NCBI GenBank assembly: GCA_036804505.1
Contig: DAIRSI010000001.1
Span: 124,001-188,000, forward strand
Direction of reading: 5' to 3'
Source: Phocaeicola_A sp036804505
GTDB lineage: Bacteria; Bacteroidota; Bacteroidia; Bacteroidales; Bacteroidaceae
Length of the DNA stretch: 64,000 nucleotides
Shown: positions 17,747 through 26,290 of the stretch, in pieces
How positions within the stretch are numbered: the first letter of the stretch is position 1
Layout of the letters: every line of letters starts with the position of its first letter
The notes under the pieces: model-generated
Database searches by the model: none
Seen by the model: only the letters and a program-made list of their open reading frames with translations
Told to the model about the DNA's origin: nothing
Translations under genes and position numbers: made by a program

Positions 17747-18634
17747 TTATGCCCTTGGATGGGCTTGTTTATAAACTTTTTTCAACTTTTCAAAAGTCGT
17801 ATTTGTATAAATAGTCGTTGTAGAAAGACTCTTATGTCCTAAAAGCTCTTTTATAGCGACCAATTCTGCCTGATTATTCAACATTGCAGTAGCAAAAGTA
17901 TGCCTCAAGACATGAGGGCTACATTTTTTTAATGTTACGACCTTTGACAGTTCTCTCTTTACAATAGTATAAACATCGTTGGCTGATATTCTTTTCCCTT
18001 TCTTGTTAACAAAGAAAGATTCACAATCATCCCCCAAGGTTTCATTTCTTACGTCAAGATACTCATTAATTTCCTCATAAAGTTCGGATCCAAAAGGAAT
18101 AATACGCTGTTTATTTCGTTTTCCAATTACCTTAATATTTTTAAGGTCTAAATCCACATCCATATCATTTAGTGAAATTAATTCCGCTCTTCTTATTCCG
18201 GTCTCATAAAACATCTCAATAATCAGTTTATTGCGTATGCCCATGAAATCTTTTCCGAAATCAGATTTATTCAAAAGATCTTCCATTTGGCTTTCTTTAA
18301 CGAAAACCGGTAACACTTTGTTTTTTTTAGGTCCCCTGATTTTACGCATTGGATCCACTAGTACAACATCTCTGGAAAGGAGGAATTTATAAAAAGTTCG
18401 AAGAGTACTCAGTTTTCTATTTACAGAAGCCGGTTTGCAATTTTGGGGAGGCGACATAAGCTCCACCGCCCATTGACGAACAATATCTGCATCAACGGTT
18501 TCCCATTTACAATCCAGGTCCTCGTCTTTAAAAAAAGCTTCAAACTCTTCTAAATCTTTTTTGTAGTTCACTATTGTCTTTTCAGAATAGTTACGTTCCA
18601 ATAAAAGATATTCCAAAAAAGTATCAACTAACAT
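17747..18634 (-). CDS. xerC: XerC/XerD-type tyrosine recombinase
   Basis: A 295-residue site-specific recombinase of the chromosome-dimer-resolution type. Residues 1-85 form the SAM-like core-binding domain. The catalytic domain holds all the active residues: Arg148 (TGIRRAEL), Lys172 (GKRNKQR), His241 and Arg244 (HVLRH), His267 (LGHKSLS) and nucleophile Tyr276 (TTTIYTN). Length and residue spacing match XerC/XerD rather than an integrase of a mobile element. It lies between rpsU and hpf, and no attachment sites or cargo genes are nearby, so it is treated as a core gene. XerC versus XerD identity is not certain. Confidence 0.9.
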   Translation of the reverse strand: MLVDTFLEYLLLERNYSEKTIVNYKKDLEEFEAFFKDEDLDCKWETVDADIVRQWAVELMSPPQNCKPASVNRKLSTLRTFYKFLLSRDVVLVDPMRKIRGPKKNKVLPVFVKESQMEDLLNKSDFGKDFMGIRNKLIIEMFYETGIRRAELISLNDMDVDLDLKNIKVIGKRNKQRIIPFGSELYEEINEYLDVRNETLGDDCESFFVNKKGKRISANDVYTIVKRELSKVVTLKKCSPHVLRHTFATAMLNNQAELVAIKELLGHKSLSTTTIYTNTTFEKLKKVYKQAHPRA

Positions 18635-18705
18635 AAGAATCGCTGCTATATTTCTGCAACGAATATAGGAAATTAAATTAATACTTCAAAAAATATTGTG
18701 CTAAA

Positions 18706-18897
18706 TTATTCTTCTACTTGTTGAAGTTTCTGAACGTAGACAGCACGTTCTTGCTTAAGTCTCTTTATTACAGACGGTTTATCATATTGCTGTCTTGAAC
18801 GCAATTCTTTAACTACACCAGTCTTCTCAAATTTTCTCTTAAACTTTTTCAGCGCTTTTTCAATGTTTTCGCCTTCTTTTACAGGTACTACAATCAT
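18706..18897 (-). CDS. rpsU: 30S ribosomal protein S21
   Basis: The 63-residue bS21 protein, rich in Lys and Arg (MIVVPVKEGENIEKALKKFK), which sits near the anti-Shine-Dalgarno end of 16S rRNA. An open frame continues upstream to 19041, but the promoter (TAATTTTG at 18948-18955) lies inside that extension and bS21 always begins MIVV-like, so 18897 is the start. No Shine-Dalgarno sequence precedes it; the leader is AT-rich. It is the first gene of the rpsU-xerC-hpf group. Confidence 0.97.
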   Translation of the reverse strand: MIVVPVKEGENIEKALKKFKRKFEKTGVVKELRSRQQYDKPSVIKRLKQERAVYVQKLQQVEE

Positions 18898-18947
18898 TTT
18901 TTTTAATTTAATATTATTAATTGTTATTTGCGAGGTATTTCGCGGCG

Positions 18948-18978
18948 CAAAATTACACATACTTTCTTTCATACCAAA
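18948..18978 (-). promoter_or_regulatory. Promoter of rpsU
   Basis: Read on the minus strand, TTTG (18975-18978), exactly 19 bp, TAATTTTG (18948-18955): a full match to the Bacteroides consensus. Confidence 0.85.
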
Positions 18979-18993
18979 ACTTTTCCGCTTTTT

Positions 18994-19024
18994 TTTGATA
19001 ATTAGCCACTTTTCTTTATTTTTG
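18994..19024 (+). promoter_or_regulatory. Promoter of the Xaa-Pro aminopeptidase gene
   Basis: TTTG (18994-18997), exactly 19 bp, TATTTTTG (19017-19024), followed by the ATG at 19050. It diverges from the rpsU promoter with 15 bp between the two elements. Confidence 0.85.
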
Positions 19025-19049
19025 CATATCTCTTTAAACAATATAGAAT

Positions 19050-20837
19050 ATGCAGAAAGAAGAAATATCCGAAAGAGTCAGTAATTTACGAATGTGGATG
19101 AAAGAACATTCTTTGGATGCATTCGTTTTTCCAACGACAGACCCACACTTCGGAGAATACACTCCCAAGCATTGGGAAACGAGAAAATGGATTTCAGGTT
19201 TTACAGGATCAGCAGGAATCGCTGTTATAACTGGTTCAAAAGCTGCACTTTGGACGGATTCCAGATATTTTTTACAAGCAGAAAAACAAATAGCAGGAAC
19301 TCCTTTTGTCTTGATGAAAGAGCGTATGCCTGAAACACCTTCTCCACAAGAATGGTTATCAGAGAATTTACTCGCAGAAATGACCGTAGGAATTGACGGT
19401 TGGGTAAATAGTATTAATGGAGCTGAAAATATGGAAAACTACTTGGCAGACTATTCCATAAAAACAGAAACTGCCTATGATCCGGCACAAATATTGTGGA
19501 ATAATCGTCCAAACATCCCTGAAGATAAAGTGTTCATACACCCTATTGAATACTCAGGCATTGATACTACAGAAAAAATAAAACAAATTCGATCGTTTTT
19601 GGAAAAGAACAATGCTGAGGGAATTTTTATTTCCACTCTCGATGACATAGCCTGGACCTTGAATTTAAGAGGCTCAGACACCCATTGCAACCCTGTTTTT
19701 GTAAGTTATTTATTGATATCTCTGAAAGAAATTGTATTGTATATAAATAAGGTGAAACTTACAAATGAAGCTATCTGCTATCTCACTGAAAAGAATATTA
19801 TCATCAAAGAATATAGCGAGGTAGCAAATGACTTAAAGAACCTATATTTATCTTCAATAGTTTTAGACAGTAACCTTACAAGTATTTCCATCAAAAAAAC
19901 AATTCCTTCCCATTGTAAGATTATAAATATGAGTTCACCTGTCCCATACTTCAAAGCGATAAAAAACGAACAGGAAATAAAAGGTTTCCATTCTGCTATG
20001 ATAAAAGACGGAGTTGCCATGGTTCGATTTCTAATTTGGCTAGAACAAAATGCTAAATCCGGACATATATCTGAAATTGACATAGACAAAAAGCTGTTAG
20101 AACTTCGTTCTGAGCAGAATCTATTTTGCGATATCAGTTTTGATACAATTGCGGCCTATAAGTCACACGCCGCAATTGTGCATTATGAAGCATCATCTGA
20201 AAGTAACGTTTTTCTGAAACCTCAAGGAATGTTATTATTAGATAGCGGAGCACAATATAAAGATGGAACCACCGACATTACAAGGACCATTGCATTGGGT
20301 AGCTTGTCCGAAGAAGAAAAGAGGGACTACACACTAGTTCTAAAAGGACATATTAGTCTATCAAGCGCTGTTTTCCCCGAAGGAACGTGTGGAACACAAC
20401 TAGATATTCTCGCGCGTTCCGAGATGTGGAAAGAAGGCATCAACTATGGTCACGGAACAGGGCATGGAGTTGGTTCATATCTATGTGTTCATGAAGGCCC
20501 ACATCAAATACGAATGAACAATATTCCTGCTGCACTGCAACCTGGGATGACCGTAACCGATGAACCGGGAATTTATAAAGAAGGACGTTATGGCATAAGA
20601 ATAGAAAACACATTATTGATTGTTCCATACAAGACTACAGAGTTTGGTAATTTCTATCAATTTGAGCCGTTAACTCTATGCCCTATAGATACTAAGCCTA
20701 TCCTTGTCGACAGACTTACAGATATAGAGAAACTTTGGTTGAATGAATACCACCGTAATGTCTTTACTAAACTGAGTCCTTATTTAAAGAAAAAAGAAAT
20801 AGAATGGCTTCAAGAAGCCACAAAACCAATTAATTAA
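19050..20837 (+). CDS. pepP: Xaa-Pro aminopeptidase (M24B), long form
   Basis: A 595-residue cytosolic metallopeptidase that removes an N-terminal residue before proline. Two creatinase-type N-terminal domains (about 1-310) precede the pita-bread M24 catalytic domain. The dinuclear metal ligands are visible: Asp398 and Asp409 (DSGAQYKDGTTDITRT), a His in HGTGHGVGS, and Glu residues in VTDEPGIY and GIRIENT. The C-terminal 60 residues resemble the extension of eukaryotic cytosolic aminopeptidase P and of other Bacteroidota enzymes. It is followed after 9 bases by the gamma-carbonic-anhydrase-like gene. Confidence 0.94.
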   Translation: MQKEEISERVSNLRMWMKEHSLDAFVFPTTDPHFGEYTPKHWETRKWISGFTGSAGIAVITGSKAALWTDSRYFLQAEKQIAGTPFVLMKERMPETPSPQEWLSENLLAEMTVGIDGWVNSINGAENMENYLADYSIKTETAYDPAQILWNNRPNIPEDKVFIHPIEYSGIDTTEKIKQIRSFLEKNNAEGIFISTLDDIAWTLNLRGSDTHCNPVFVSYLLISLKEIVLYINKVKLTNEAICYLTEKNIIIKEYSEVANDLKNLYLSSIVLDSNLTSISIKKTIPSHCKIINMSSPVPYFKAIKNEQEIKGFHSAMIKDGVAMVRFLIWLEQNAKSGHISEIDIDKKLLELRSEQNLFCDISFDTIAAYKSHAAIVHYEASSESNVFLKPQGMLLLDSGAQYKDGTTDITRTIALGSLSEEEKRDYTLVLKGHISLSSAVFPEGTCGTQLDILARSEMWKEGINYGHGTGHGVGSYLCVHEGPHQIRMNNIPAALQPGMTVTDEPGIYKEGRYGIRIENTLLIVPYKTTEFGNFYQFEPLTLCPIDTKPILVDRLTDIEKLWLNEYHRNVFTKLSPYLKKKEIEWLQEATKPIN

Positions 20838-20846
20838 AATAATAAA

Positions 20847-21362
20847 ATGGCTTTAATAAAATCAGTAAGGGGGTTTACTCCTGAAATTGGAGAGAATTGT
20901 TTTCTAGCTGATAATGCGACAGTTATCGGCGATGTAAAAATGGGAAAAGATTGCAGTATTTGGTTCAATGCAGTTCTACGAGGTGATGTCAACAGCATTC
21001 GAATAGGTAACAATGTAAACATACAAGATGGAAGTGTCCTGCATACTTTATATGAAAAATCCACAATAACAATAGGAGATAATGTCTCCATTGGACACAA
21101 TGTAACCATTCACGGAGCCGACGTTAATGACGGAGCTTTAGTAGGTATGGGTGCAACCGTACTTGACCATGCAGTAATAGGTGAAGGCGCTATAGTTGCA
21201 GCAAACGCTCTTGTTCTTAGTGGCACGATTGTCGAGCCGGGCACATTATGGGCGGGAGTTCCTGCAAAATTCATAAAGAAAGTCGATCCTAAACAATCAA
21301 AAGAATTGAATCAGAAAATTGCAAACAACTATATGATGTATGCCAGTTGGTATAAAGAATAA
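20847..21362 (+). CDS. Gamma-class carbonic anhydrase-like hexapeptide protein
   Basis: A 171-residue left-handed beta-helix protein (YrdA/PaaY type) made of repeated hexapeptide turns. It shows the family features WFNAVLRGDVNSIRIG, NIQDGSVLH and IGHNVTIHG, with the histidines that bind the metal in the trimer. Gamma-class members may hydrate CO2, though many YrdA-type proteins show little activity. It follows pepP by 9 bases, so the pair probably forms an operon. Its stop lies one base from the stop of convergent waaA, and its likely terminator lies inside waaA. Confidence 0.88.
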   Translation: MALIKSVRGFTPEIGENCFLADNATVIGDVKMGKDCSIWFNAVLRGDVNSIRIGNNVNIQDGSVLHTLYEKSTITIGDNVSIGHNVTIHGADVNDGALVGMGATVLDHAVIGEGAIVAANALVLSGTIVEPGTLWAGVPAKFIKKVDPKQSKELNQKIANNYMMYASWYKE

Positions 21363-21363
21363 A

Positions 21364-22602
21364 TTACAAACTAATTTGTCTGAGAATTTTTTCTACTGCG
21401 CCGGAGTTCACCTTGATGTAATCTCCGGCCTTTTTTCCGATTTCTTCTAAATAATCCTTGTCTGAAAAGAATTTATTTAATAATGACTGGCAGTCTTCAA
21501 ATGATTGTATTTCAAAACCACAACCCAAATTTTTAAGATCTTGAGCTTCACGAAATTTTTTATTATTTGGGCCAAAAATTACGGGCATACCATATACCGC
21601 CGCTTCAGGTACATTATGTATACTTACTCCAAATCCTCCCCCAATATATGCAACTTGTCCATATCTATAAATAGAAGACAACAAGCCAAAACAGTCAATA
21701 ATTAGGCAATCAATAGTTCTGACATTTTCGAGCGTTGCCTCAGAATATTTTAAAAAAGGACGTTTTAATTTTGTACAGATTTCAGTCAAATGATTTTCAT
21801 CAATCACATGAGGAGCCATCACTAGTTTTATTTCGGGATGTTCGTTAAAATAACGAATAAAAATATCCTCATCGGGTGCCCAAGAACTTCCTGCCACCAG
21901 AATTTTACGTTCAGACAAATTTTCGGATTGAGCAGTTACGAAAGATTCTATCAAAGGCAAATCAGCGGCTTGATGACAAATAGTTAGTACTCGATCAAAA
22001 CGAGTATCCCCAATAATTGACACATTTTGAATACGCAACTTAGATAAAAGTTCTTTTGAACTTTCATTTTGGACAAACAGATAGGTAAAACGAGTCAGAA
22101 CCTTATAATATGTCCCCCCATACCAACGAAAAAATACTTGATTTTTTCTAAAAATAGAAGAAATACTATAAGTAGGAACATTCAATTTCTGGAGACCTTT
22201 CAAATAATTCTGCCAAAACTCATATTTTATAAAAAAGGCCATATAAGGATGGGCTAGTTTAACAAATCTACGAGCATTAAATGGAGTATCAAAAGGCAAA
22301 TAGCAAATAACATCAGCTCCTTTATAATTCTTTTGAACTTCATAACCTGACGGTGAAAAGAATGTCAACAATATTTTATATTGGGGATATTCTTTCTTAA
22401 TGTGTTCCATCAACGGGCGTCCTTGTTCAAATTCACCCAAAGACGCTGCATGAAACCATAAATATTTTTCATTTCTATCAATCCGTTCTCGAAGAATTCC
22501 AAAGACTTCAGAATGTCCTTTTACCATTAATCTTGCCTTATGGTTAAATAATGCAGCGATTTTGACGGCCAACAGATAAACAAAGATTACAAAGCTATAC
22601 AT
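21364..22602 (-). CDS. waaA: 3-deoxy-D-manno-octulosonic acid (Kdo) transferase
   Basis: A 412-residue GT30 glycosyltransferase that attaches Kdo to the lipid A precursor at the inner membrane. An N-terminal membrane anchor (VIFVYLLAVKIAALF) precedes the N-domain motif LWFHAASLGEFEQGRPL, with the conserved catalytic Glu, and the C-domain segments PHVIDENHL and GGGFGVSIHNVPEAAVYG that bind CMP-Kdo. It starts 3 bases after the gltX stop, so gltX and waaA form an operon. Its 3' end contains, on the other strand, the hairpin that probably ends the pepP transcript. Confidence 0.95.
   Translation of the reverse strand: MYSFVIFVYLLAVKIAALFNHKARLMVKGHSEVFGILRERIDRNEKYLWFHAASLGEFEQGRPLMEHIKKEYPQYKILLTFFSPSGYEVQKNYKGADVICYLPFDTPFNARRFVKLAHPYMAFFIKYEFWQNYLKGLQKLNVPTYSISSIFRKNQVFFRWYGGTYYKVLTRFTYLFVQNESSKELLSKLRIQNVSIIGDTRFDRVLTICHQAADLPLIESFVTAQSENLSERKILVAGSSWAPDEDIFIRYFNEHPEIKLVMAPHVIDENHLTEICTKLKRPFLKYSEATLENVRTIDCLIIDCFGLLSSIYRYGQVAYIGGGFGVSIHNVPEAAVYGMPVIFGPNNKKFREAQDLKNLGCGFEIQSFEDCQSLLNKFFSDKDYLEEIGKKAGDYIKVNSGAVEKILRQISL
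21400..21437 (+). terminator. Terminator of the pepP operon, inside the 3' end of waaA
   Basis: GCCGGAG (21400-21406) pairs with CTCCGGC (21423-21429) and is followed by CTTTTTT on the plus strand. It lies wholly within the antisense coding end of waaA; read the other way there is no T-run. Confidence 0.75.
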
Positions 22603-22605
22603 AAT

Positions 22606-24123
22606 CTATTTTAATACTTCAACAGCTCGTCGAATACGTCTCAAAGTTTCATCCTTTCCTAAGAAAGCAGAAATGTCAAACATGTGAGGGCCCTTGCCTT
22701 CTCCTACCAAAGTCAATCGGAAAGCATTCATAACAAGTCCCATATTATAACCATTTTCTTCTATCCACTTTGTCACAACAGCCTCCTGATTTACTAATGA
22801 AAAGTCATTTAGCGAATCCAATACTTCAGCCAGTTTCAACATTGTTTCAGCAGAATCCTCTTTCCAGCGTTTTTTTACTGTTTTCTCATCATATTCCTTC
22901 GGGGCAATAAAAAAGAAACTACAAGTATCCCATAATTCTTTTATGAAATTTACTCTGCCTTTCATTAATCCGACAACAACTTTTATTCTTTCAATCGGTT
23001 CGTTTATGCCATGTTGCTCAAGAATTGGCTTAAACAAAAGTGCCACATCAGAATCACTCATATTCAGAATATACTCATGATTGAACCATATTCCTTTGAC
23101 AAAATCAAATTTAGCTCCTGCTTTGCTGCAATGGTTTATATTGAATTGTCTTACCATTTCATCCAATGACATTATCTCCTGATCATTGCCAGGATTCCAA
23201 CCAAGAAGAGCCAAAAAGTTAAGTACTGCCTGCGGCAAATATCCTGATTCACGAAATCCAGAGGATATTTCACCGGTCTTAGGATCATGCCATTCCAAAG
23301 GGAACACAGGGAATCCTAAACGATCTCCGTCTCGTTTACTCAGTTTCCCTTTGCCGTCGGGCTTTAAAAGTAATGGAAGATGTGCAAATTGAGGCATAGT
23401 ATCTTCCCAATTAAAAGCTCTGTACAACAAGACATGAAGTGGAGCCGATGGAAGCCATTCTTCACCTCTGATAACATGAGATATTTCCATCAGGTGGTCA
23501 TCAACAATATTTGCCAAATGATAAGTTGGCAAACCGTCCGCAGACTTATATAGAACTTTATCATCAAGGACCGAAGAATTTATTACTACATCACCTCGAA
23601 TCAAATCATTGACATGAATTTCTTCTCCCGGCTGAATTTTAAATCTCACGACATATTGTTTGCCTTGCGCTATTAAATCGGCAACCTCCTCATCCGACAA
23701 TACAAGGGAATTCCTCATATCCATACGAGTGTGAGCGTCATACTGAAAATTCGGTATTTCAGCTCTTTTTGCTTCAAGTTCCTCAGGCGTATCAAAAGCC
23801 AGATATGCTTTTTCTTCATCCAATAGAATCTTTACATACCTTTTATAGATATCACGACGTTCTGACTGGCGATAAGGTCCGTACTTGCCTCCGAAACTGA
23901 CTCCCTCGTTGAATTTGATGCCTAACCACTTAAAAGATTCAATGATATATTCTTCCGCGCCGGGAACAAAACGATTCGAATCCGTGTCTTCTATTCGAAA
24001 GACCAAGTCACCGTCATGCTGACGGGCAAACAAATAATTATACAAAGCGGTACGAACGCCACCAATATGCAATGCACCGGTAGGACTTGGGGCAAAGCGC
24101 ACTCTTACTCTTCTTTCCGACAT
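22606..24123 (-). CDS. gltX: Glutamyl-tRNA synthetase
   Basis: A 505-residue class I aminoacyl-tRNA synthetase that charges tRNA-Glu. The HIGH-type motif is in RFAPSPTGALHIGGVRTALYN; the KMSKS-type loop reads KGKLSKRDGDRLGF. A longer in-frame start at 24156 is rejected because the family begins with RVRVRFAPSPTG a few residues after MSERR. It is the first gene of the gltX-waaA pair and is divergent from the HD-domain gene. Confidence 0.97.
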   Translation of the reverse strand: MSERRVRVRFAPSPTGALHIGGVRTALYNYLFARQHDGDLVFRIEDTDSNRFVPGAEEYIIESFKWLGIKFNEGVSFGGKYGPYRQSERRDIYKRYVKILLDEEKAYLAFDTPEELEAKRAEIPNFQYDAHTRMDMRNSLVLSDEEVADLIAQGKQYVVRFKIQPGEEIHVNDLIRGDVVINSSVLDDKVLYKSADGLPTYHLANIVDDHLMEISHVIRGEEWLPSAPLHVLLYRAFNWEDTMPQFAHLPLLLKPDGKGKLSKRDGDRLGFPVFPLEWHDPKTGEISSGFRESGYLPQAVLNFLALLGWNPGNDQEIMSLDEMVRQFNINHCSKAGAKFDFVKGIWFNHEYILNMSDSDVALLFKPILEQHGINEPIERIKVVVGLMKGRVNFIKELWDTCSFFFIAPKEYDEKTVKKRWKEDSAETMLKLAEVLDSLNDFSLVNQEAVVTKWIEENGYNMGLVMNAFRLTLVGEGKGPHMFDISAFLGKDETLRRIRRAVEVLK

Positions 24124-24153
24124 AAATTGTATATTAAAACATACTACGATTTG

Positions 24154-24161
24154 CAAAATTA
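24154..24161 (-). promoter_or_regulatory. Probable -7 element of gltX
   Basis: TAATTTTG on the minus strand, 30 bases before the gltX ATG. The matching -33 region (24181-24185) is TTGG-like rather than TTTG, so the promoter is only partly supported. Confidence 0.5.
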
Positions 24162-24241
24162 CAATTTTTTTTAATAACCACCCAATAATTAGGCAACGTA
24201 TCGTATTTTTTGTTATTTTCGCCCCGAATGAAAAAGATAAA

Positions 24242-26290
24242 ATGAAATATTATCAAAACATATTGTTCAAAATAGCGGTGTTTGTAACCGCTGTAATTAT
24301 TATAGTAATCTTTCTTCCTAGTGAGAAACGATTCAACTATCAGTTTGATTTAAACCGTCCATGGCAGTATGGGCAACTCATCGCAACCTTTGATTTTCCT
24401 ATATATAAGGGAGAAGATGTCATAAAAAAAGAGCAAGACAGCCTAATGACTTTATATAAGCCATATTACCAAAAGAATAATGAAATAAAGATAAATCAAA
24501 TCAGAAATCTTTCCCTTTTCCTTAACAAAGAAAAAGAAATAAGTAATAGTTATAAAAAATATCTGATACAGACCCTTGAAAATATATATGAAAAAGGGAT
24601 TATTTCAAATATTGATTTGGAACAAATGAACGAAGACAGTATAAAAAGCATATTGGTTATCAATAATAATCAAGCCATTTCATGCTCTGTTAATGATTTT
24701 TTCACTGTAAAGGAAGCATATGAATATTTAATTAATGCAGACTCCACACGCTTTGACAAAGGCATACTCCAACAATACAACTTAAATAACTACATCAATC
24801 CCAATATGGTATTGGATGAAAAGAAATCGGATGCCTCACAAAAAGAATTACTATCAAATATTACATGGGCAAAGGGCATGGTTCTCAGCGGACAGAAAAT
24901 TATTGACCGAGGAGAACTTGTTGATGCAGGAAAGTTCAGTGTCTTGAAATCATACAACAAAGAATCTATTAAAAGGAATAATTCTCTGCAACAAAGAAGA
25001 GTTGAGATTACAGGAGAAGTACTATTCACATCTTTTTTACTACTTGGATTTATGCTTTATCTCCATTTATTCAGAATAGACTATTTCGATAGAAAGCGTA
25101 CCATCCTTCTTCTCTTTGGAGTAATCGTATTCTTTTCGATTATAACATCTCTGATGGTAGGACATAATTTGTTCAGTGTCTACATGCTGCCATTCGCAAT
25201 GGTACCAATGATTACCAGGGTTTTCATGGACTCTCGTACCGCATTTATGACAAATTGCATTTTGATTGTGATTTGTTCTATTCCACTTCACTACCCATAC
25301 GAATTTATTATCCTGCAATTTGCAGCAGGACTGGCTGCAATCTATAGCCTGCGAGAACTTTCACAACGTTCACAACTGATTCGTTCGGCCATAATAATAG
25401 TTATCACCTATTCTCTTTTTTATTTCTCATATGAATTAATAAAGGTCAACGACTTGACAAAAATAGACTATAGCATGTTCAATTATTTCATTATTAACGG
25501 TATATTTTTGTTATTTGTCTATCCCCTCCTGTTTATTTTAGAAAAAGCATTTGGGTTTACATCTAATGTCACTTTGGTTGAACTATCAAATATCAATAAT
25601 CCACTTCTCAGAGAGATGTCCGAGGTAGCCCCAGGAACTTTCCAGCATTCCATGCAGGTAGCCAATATAGCAGCGGAAGCTGCTAATCGTATTGGAGCAA
25701 AGAGTCAACTTGTCAGAACAGGTGCCCTTTACCATGATATCGGCAAAATGGAAAATGCTGTTTTTTTTACAGAAAATCAAGCAGGCGTAAATCCTCACGA
25801 GAATTTGAGCTATACCCAAAGTGCACAAGTCATCATCAATCACGTCATCAATGGCTTAAAACTTGCTGACAAATACAACCTACCGGATGTAATCAAACAA
25901 TTCATTGCAACTCACCACGGCAAGGGAAAAACCAAATATTTTTATATATCATATAAGAACGAGCATCCTAACGAACAGGTAGATGACAAATTATTCACTT
26001 ATCCCGGTCCAAATCCTTTTACCAAGGAACAAGCTATTCTCATGATGACTGATACGGTAGAAGCTGTATCCAGAAGTATGAAAGAATACACTGAAGAGAG
26101 TATTTCCACCATGGTTGACAAGGCTATTGATGCGCAAGTACAGGAAGGTTTTTTCCAAGACTGCCCTATTACATTTAAAGATATACAGATTTGCAAAACC
26201 GTACTCAAAGAAAAACTCAGGACCATATATCACACCCGTATCAGTTATCCCGAATTAAAAGGTACTCAAACAGGATCTACATCAAAATAA
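24242..26290 (+). CDS. 7TM-HD family phosphohydrolase (PgpH-like, probable cyclic-di-AMP phosphodiesterase)
   Basis: A 682-residue membrane protein. After one N-terminal helix comes a roughly 240-residue extracytoplasmic 7TMR-HDED domain, then about seven transmembrane helices (residues 260-450), then a cytosolic HD domain. The HD motif is clear (RTGALYHDIGKM), with downstream metal histidines in NPHENLSYTQSAQVIINHV and FIATHHGKGKTKYFY. The PgpH family hydrolyses cyclic-di-AMP; activity here is inferred from family. It is divergent from gltX, and its last 25 bases overlap the 3' end of convergent priA. Confidence 0.9.
   Translation: MKYYQNILFKIAVFVTAVIIIVIFLPSEKRFNYQFDLNRPWQYGQLIATFDFPIYKGEDVIKKEQDSLMTLYKPYYQKNNEIKINQIRNLSLFLNKEKEISNSYKKYLIQTLENIYEKGIISNIDLEQMNEDSIKSILVINNNQAISCSVNDFFTVKEAYEYLINADSTRFDKGILQQYNLNNYINPNMVLDEKKSDASQKELLSNITWAKGMVLSGQKIIDRGELVDAGKFSVLKSYNKESIKRNNSLQQRRVEITGEVLFTSFLLLGFMLYLHLFRIDYFDRKRTILLLFGVIVFFSIITSLMVGHNLFSVYMLPFAMVPMITRVFMDSRTAFMTNCILIVICSIPLHYPYEFIILQFAAGLAAIYSLRELSQRSQLIRSAIIIVITYSLFYFSYELIKVNDLTKIDYSMFNYFIINGIFLLFVYPLLFILEKAFGFTSNVTLVELSNINNPLLREMSEVAPGTFQHSMQVANIAAEAANRIGAKSQLVRTGALYHDIGKMENAVFFTENQAGVNPHENLSYTQSAQVIINHVINGLKLADKYNLPDVIKQFIATHHGKGKTKYFYISYKNEHPNEQVDDKLFTYPGPNPFTKEQAILMMTDTVEAVSRSMKEYTEESISTMVDKAIDAQVQEGFFQDCPITFKDIQICKTVLKEKLRTIYHTRISYPELKGTQTGSTSK

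Noticed and set aside
17747..18634. Tyrosine recombinase as the integrase of a mobile element next to tRNA genes
   Set aside because: Residue spacing matches XerC/XerD, and it lies between rpsU and hpf with no cargo genes and no repeated tRNA 3' end that could be an attachment site.
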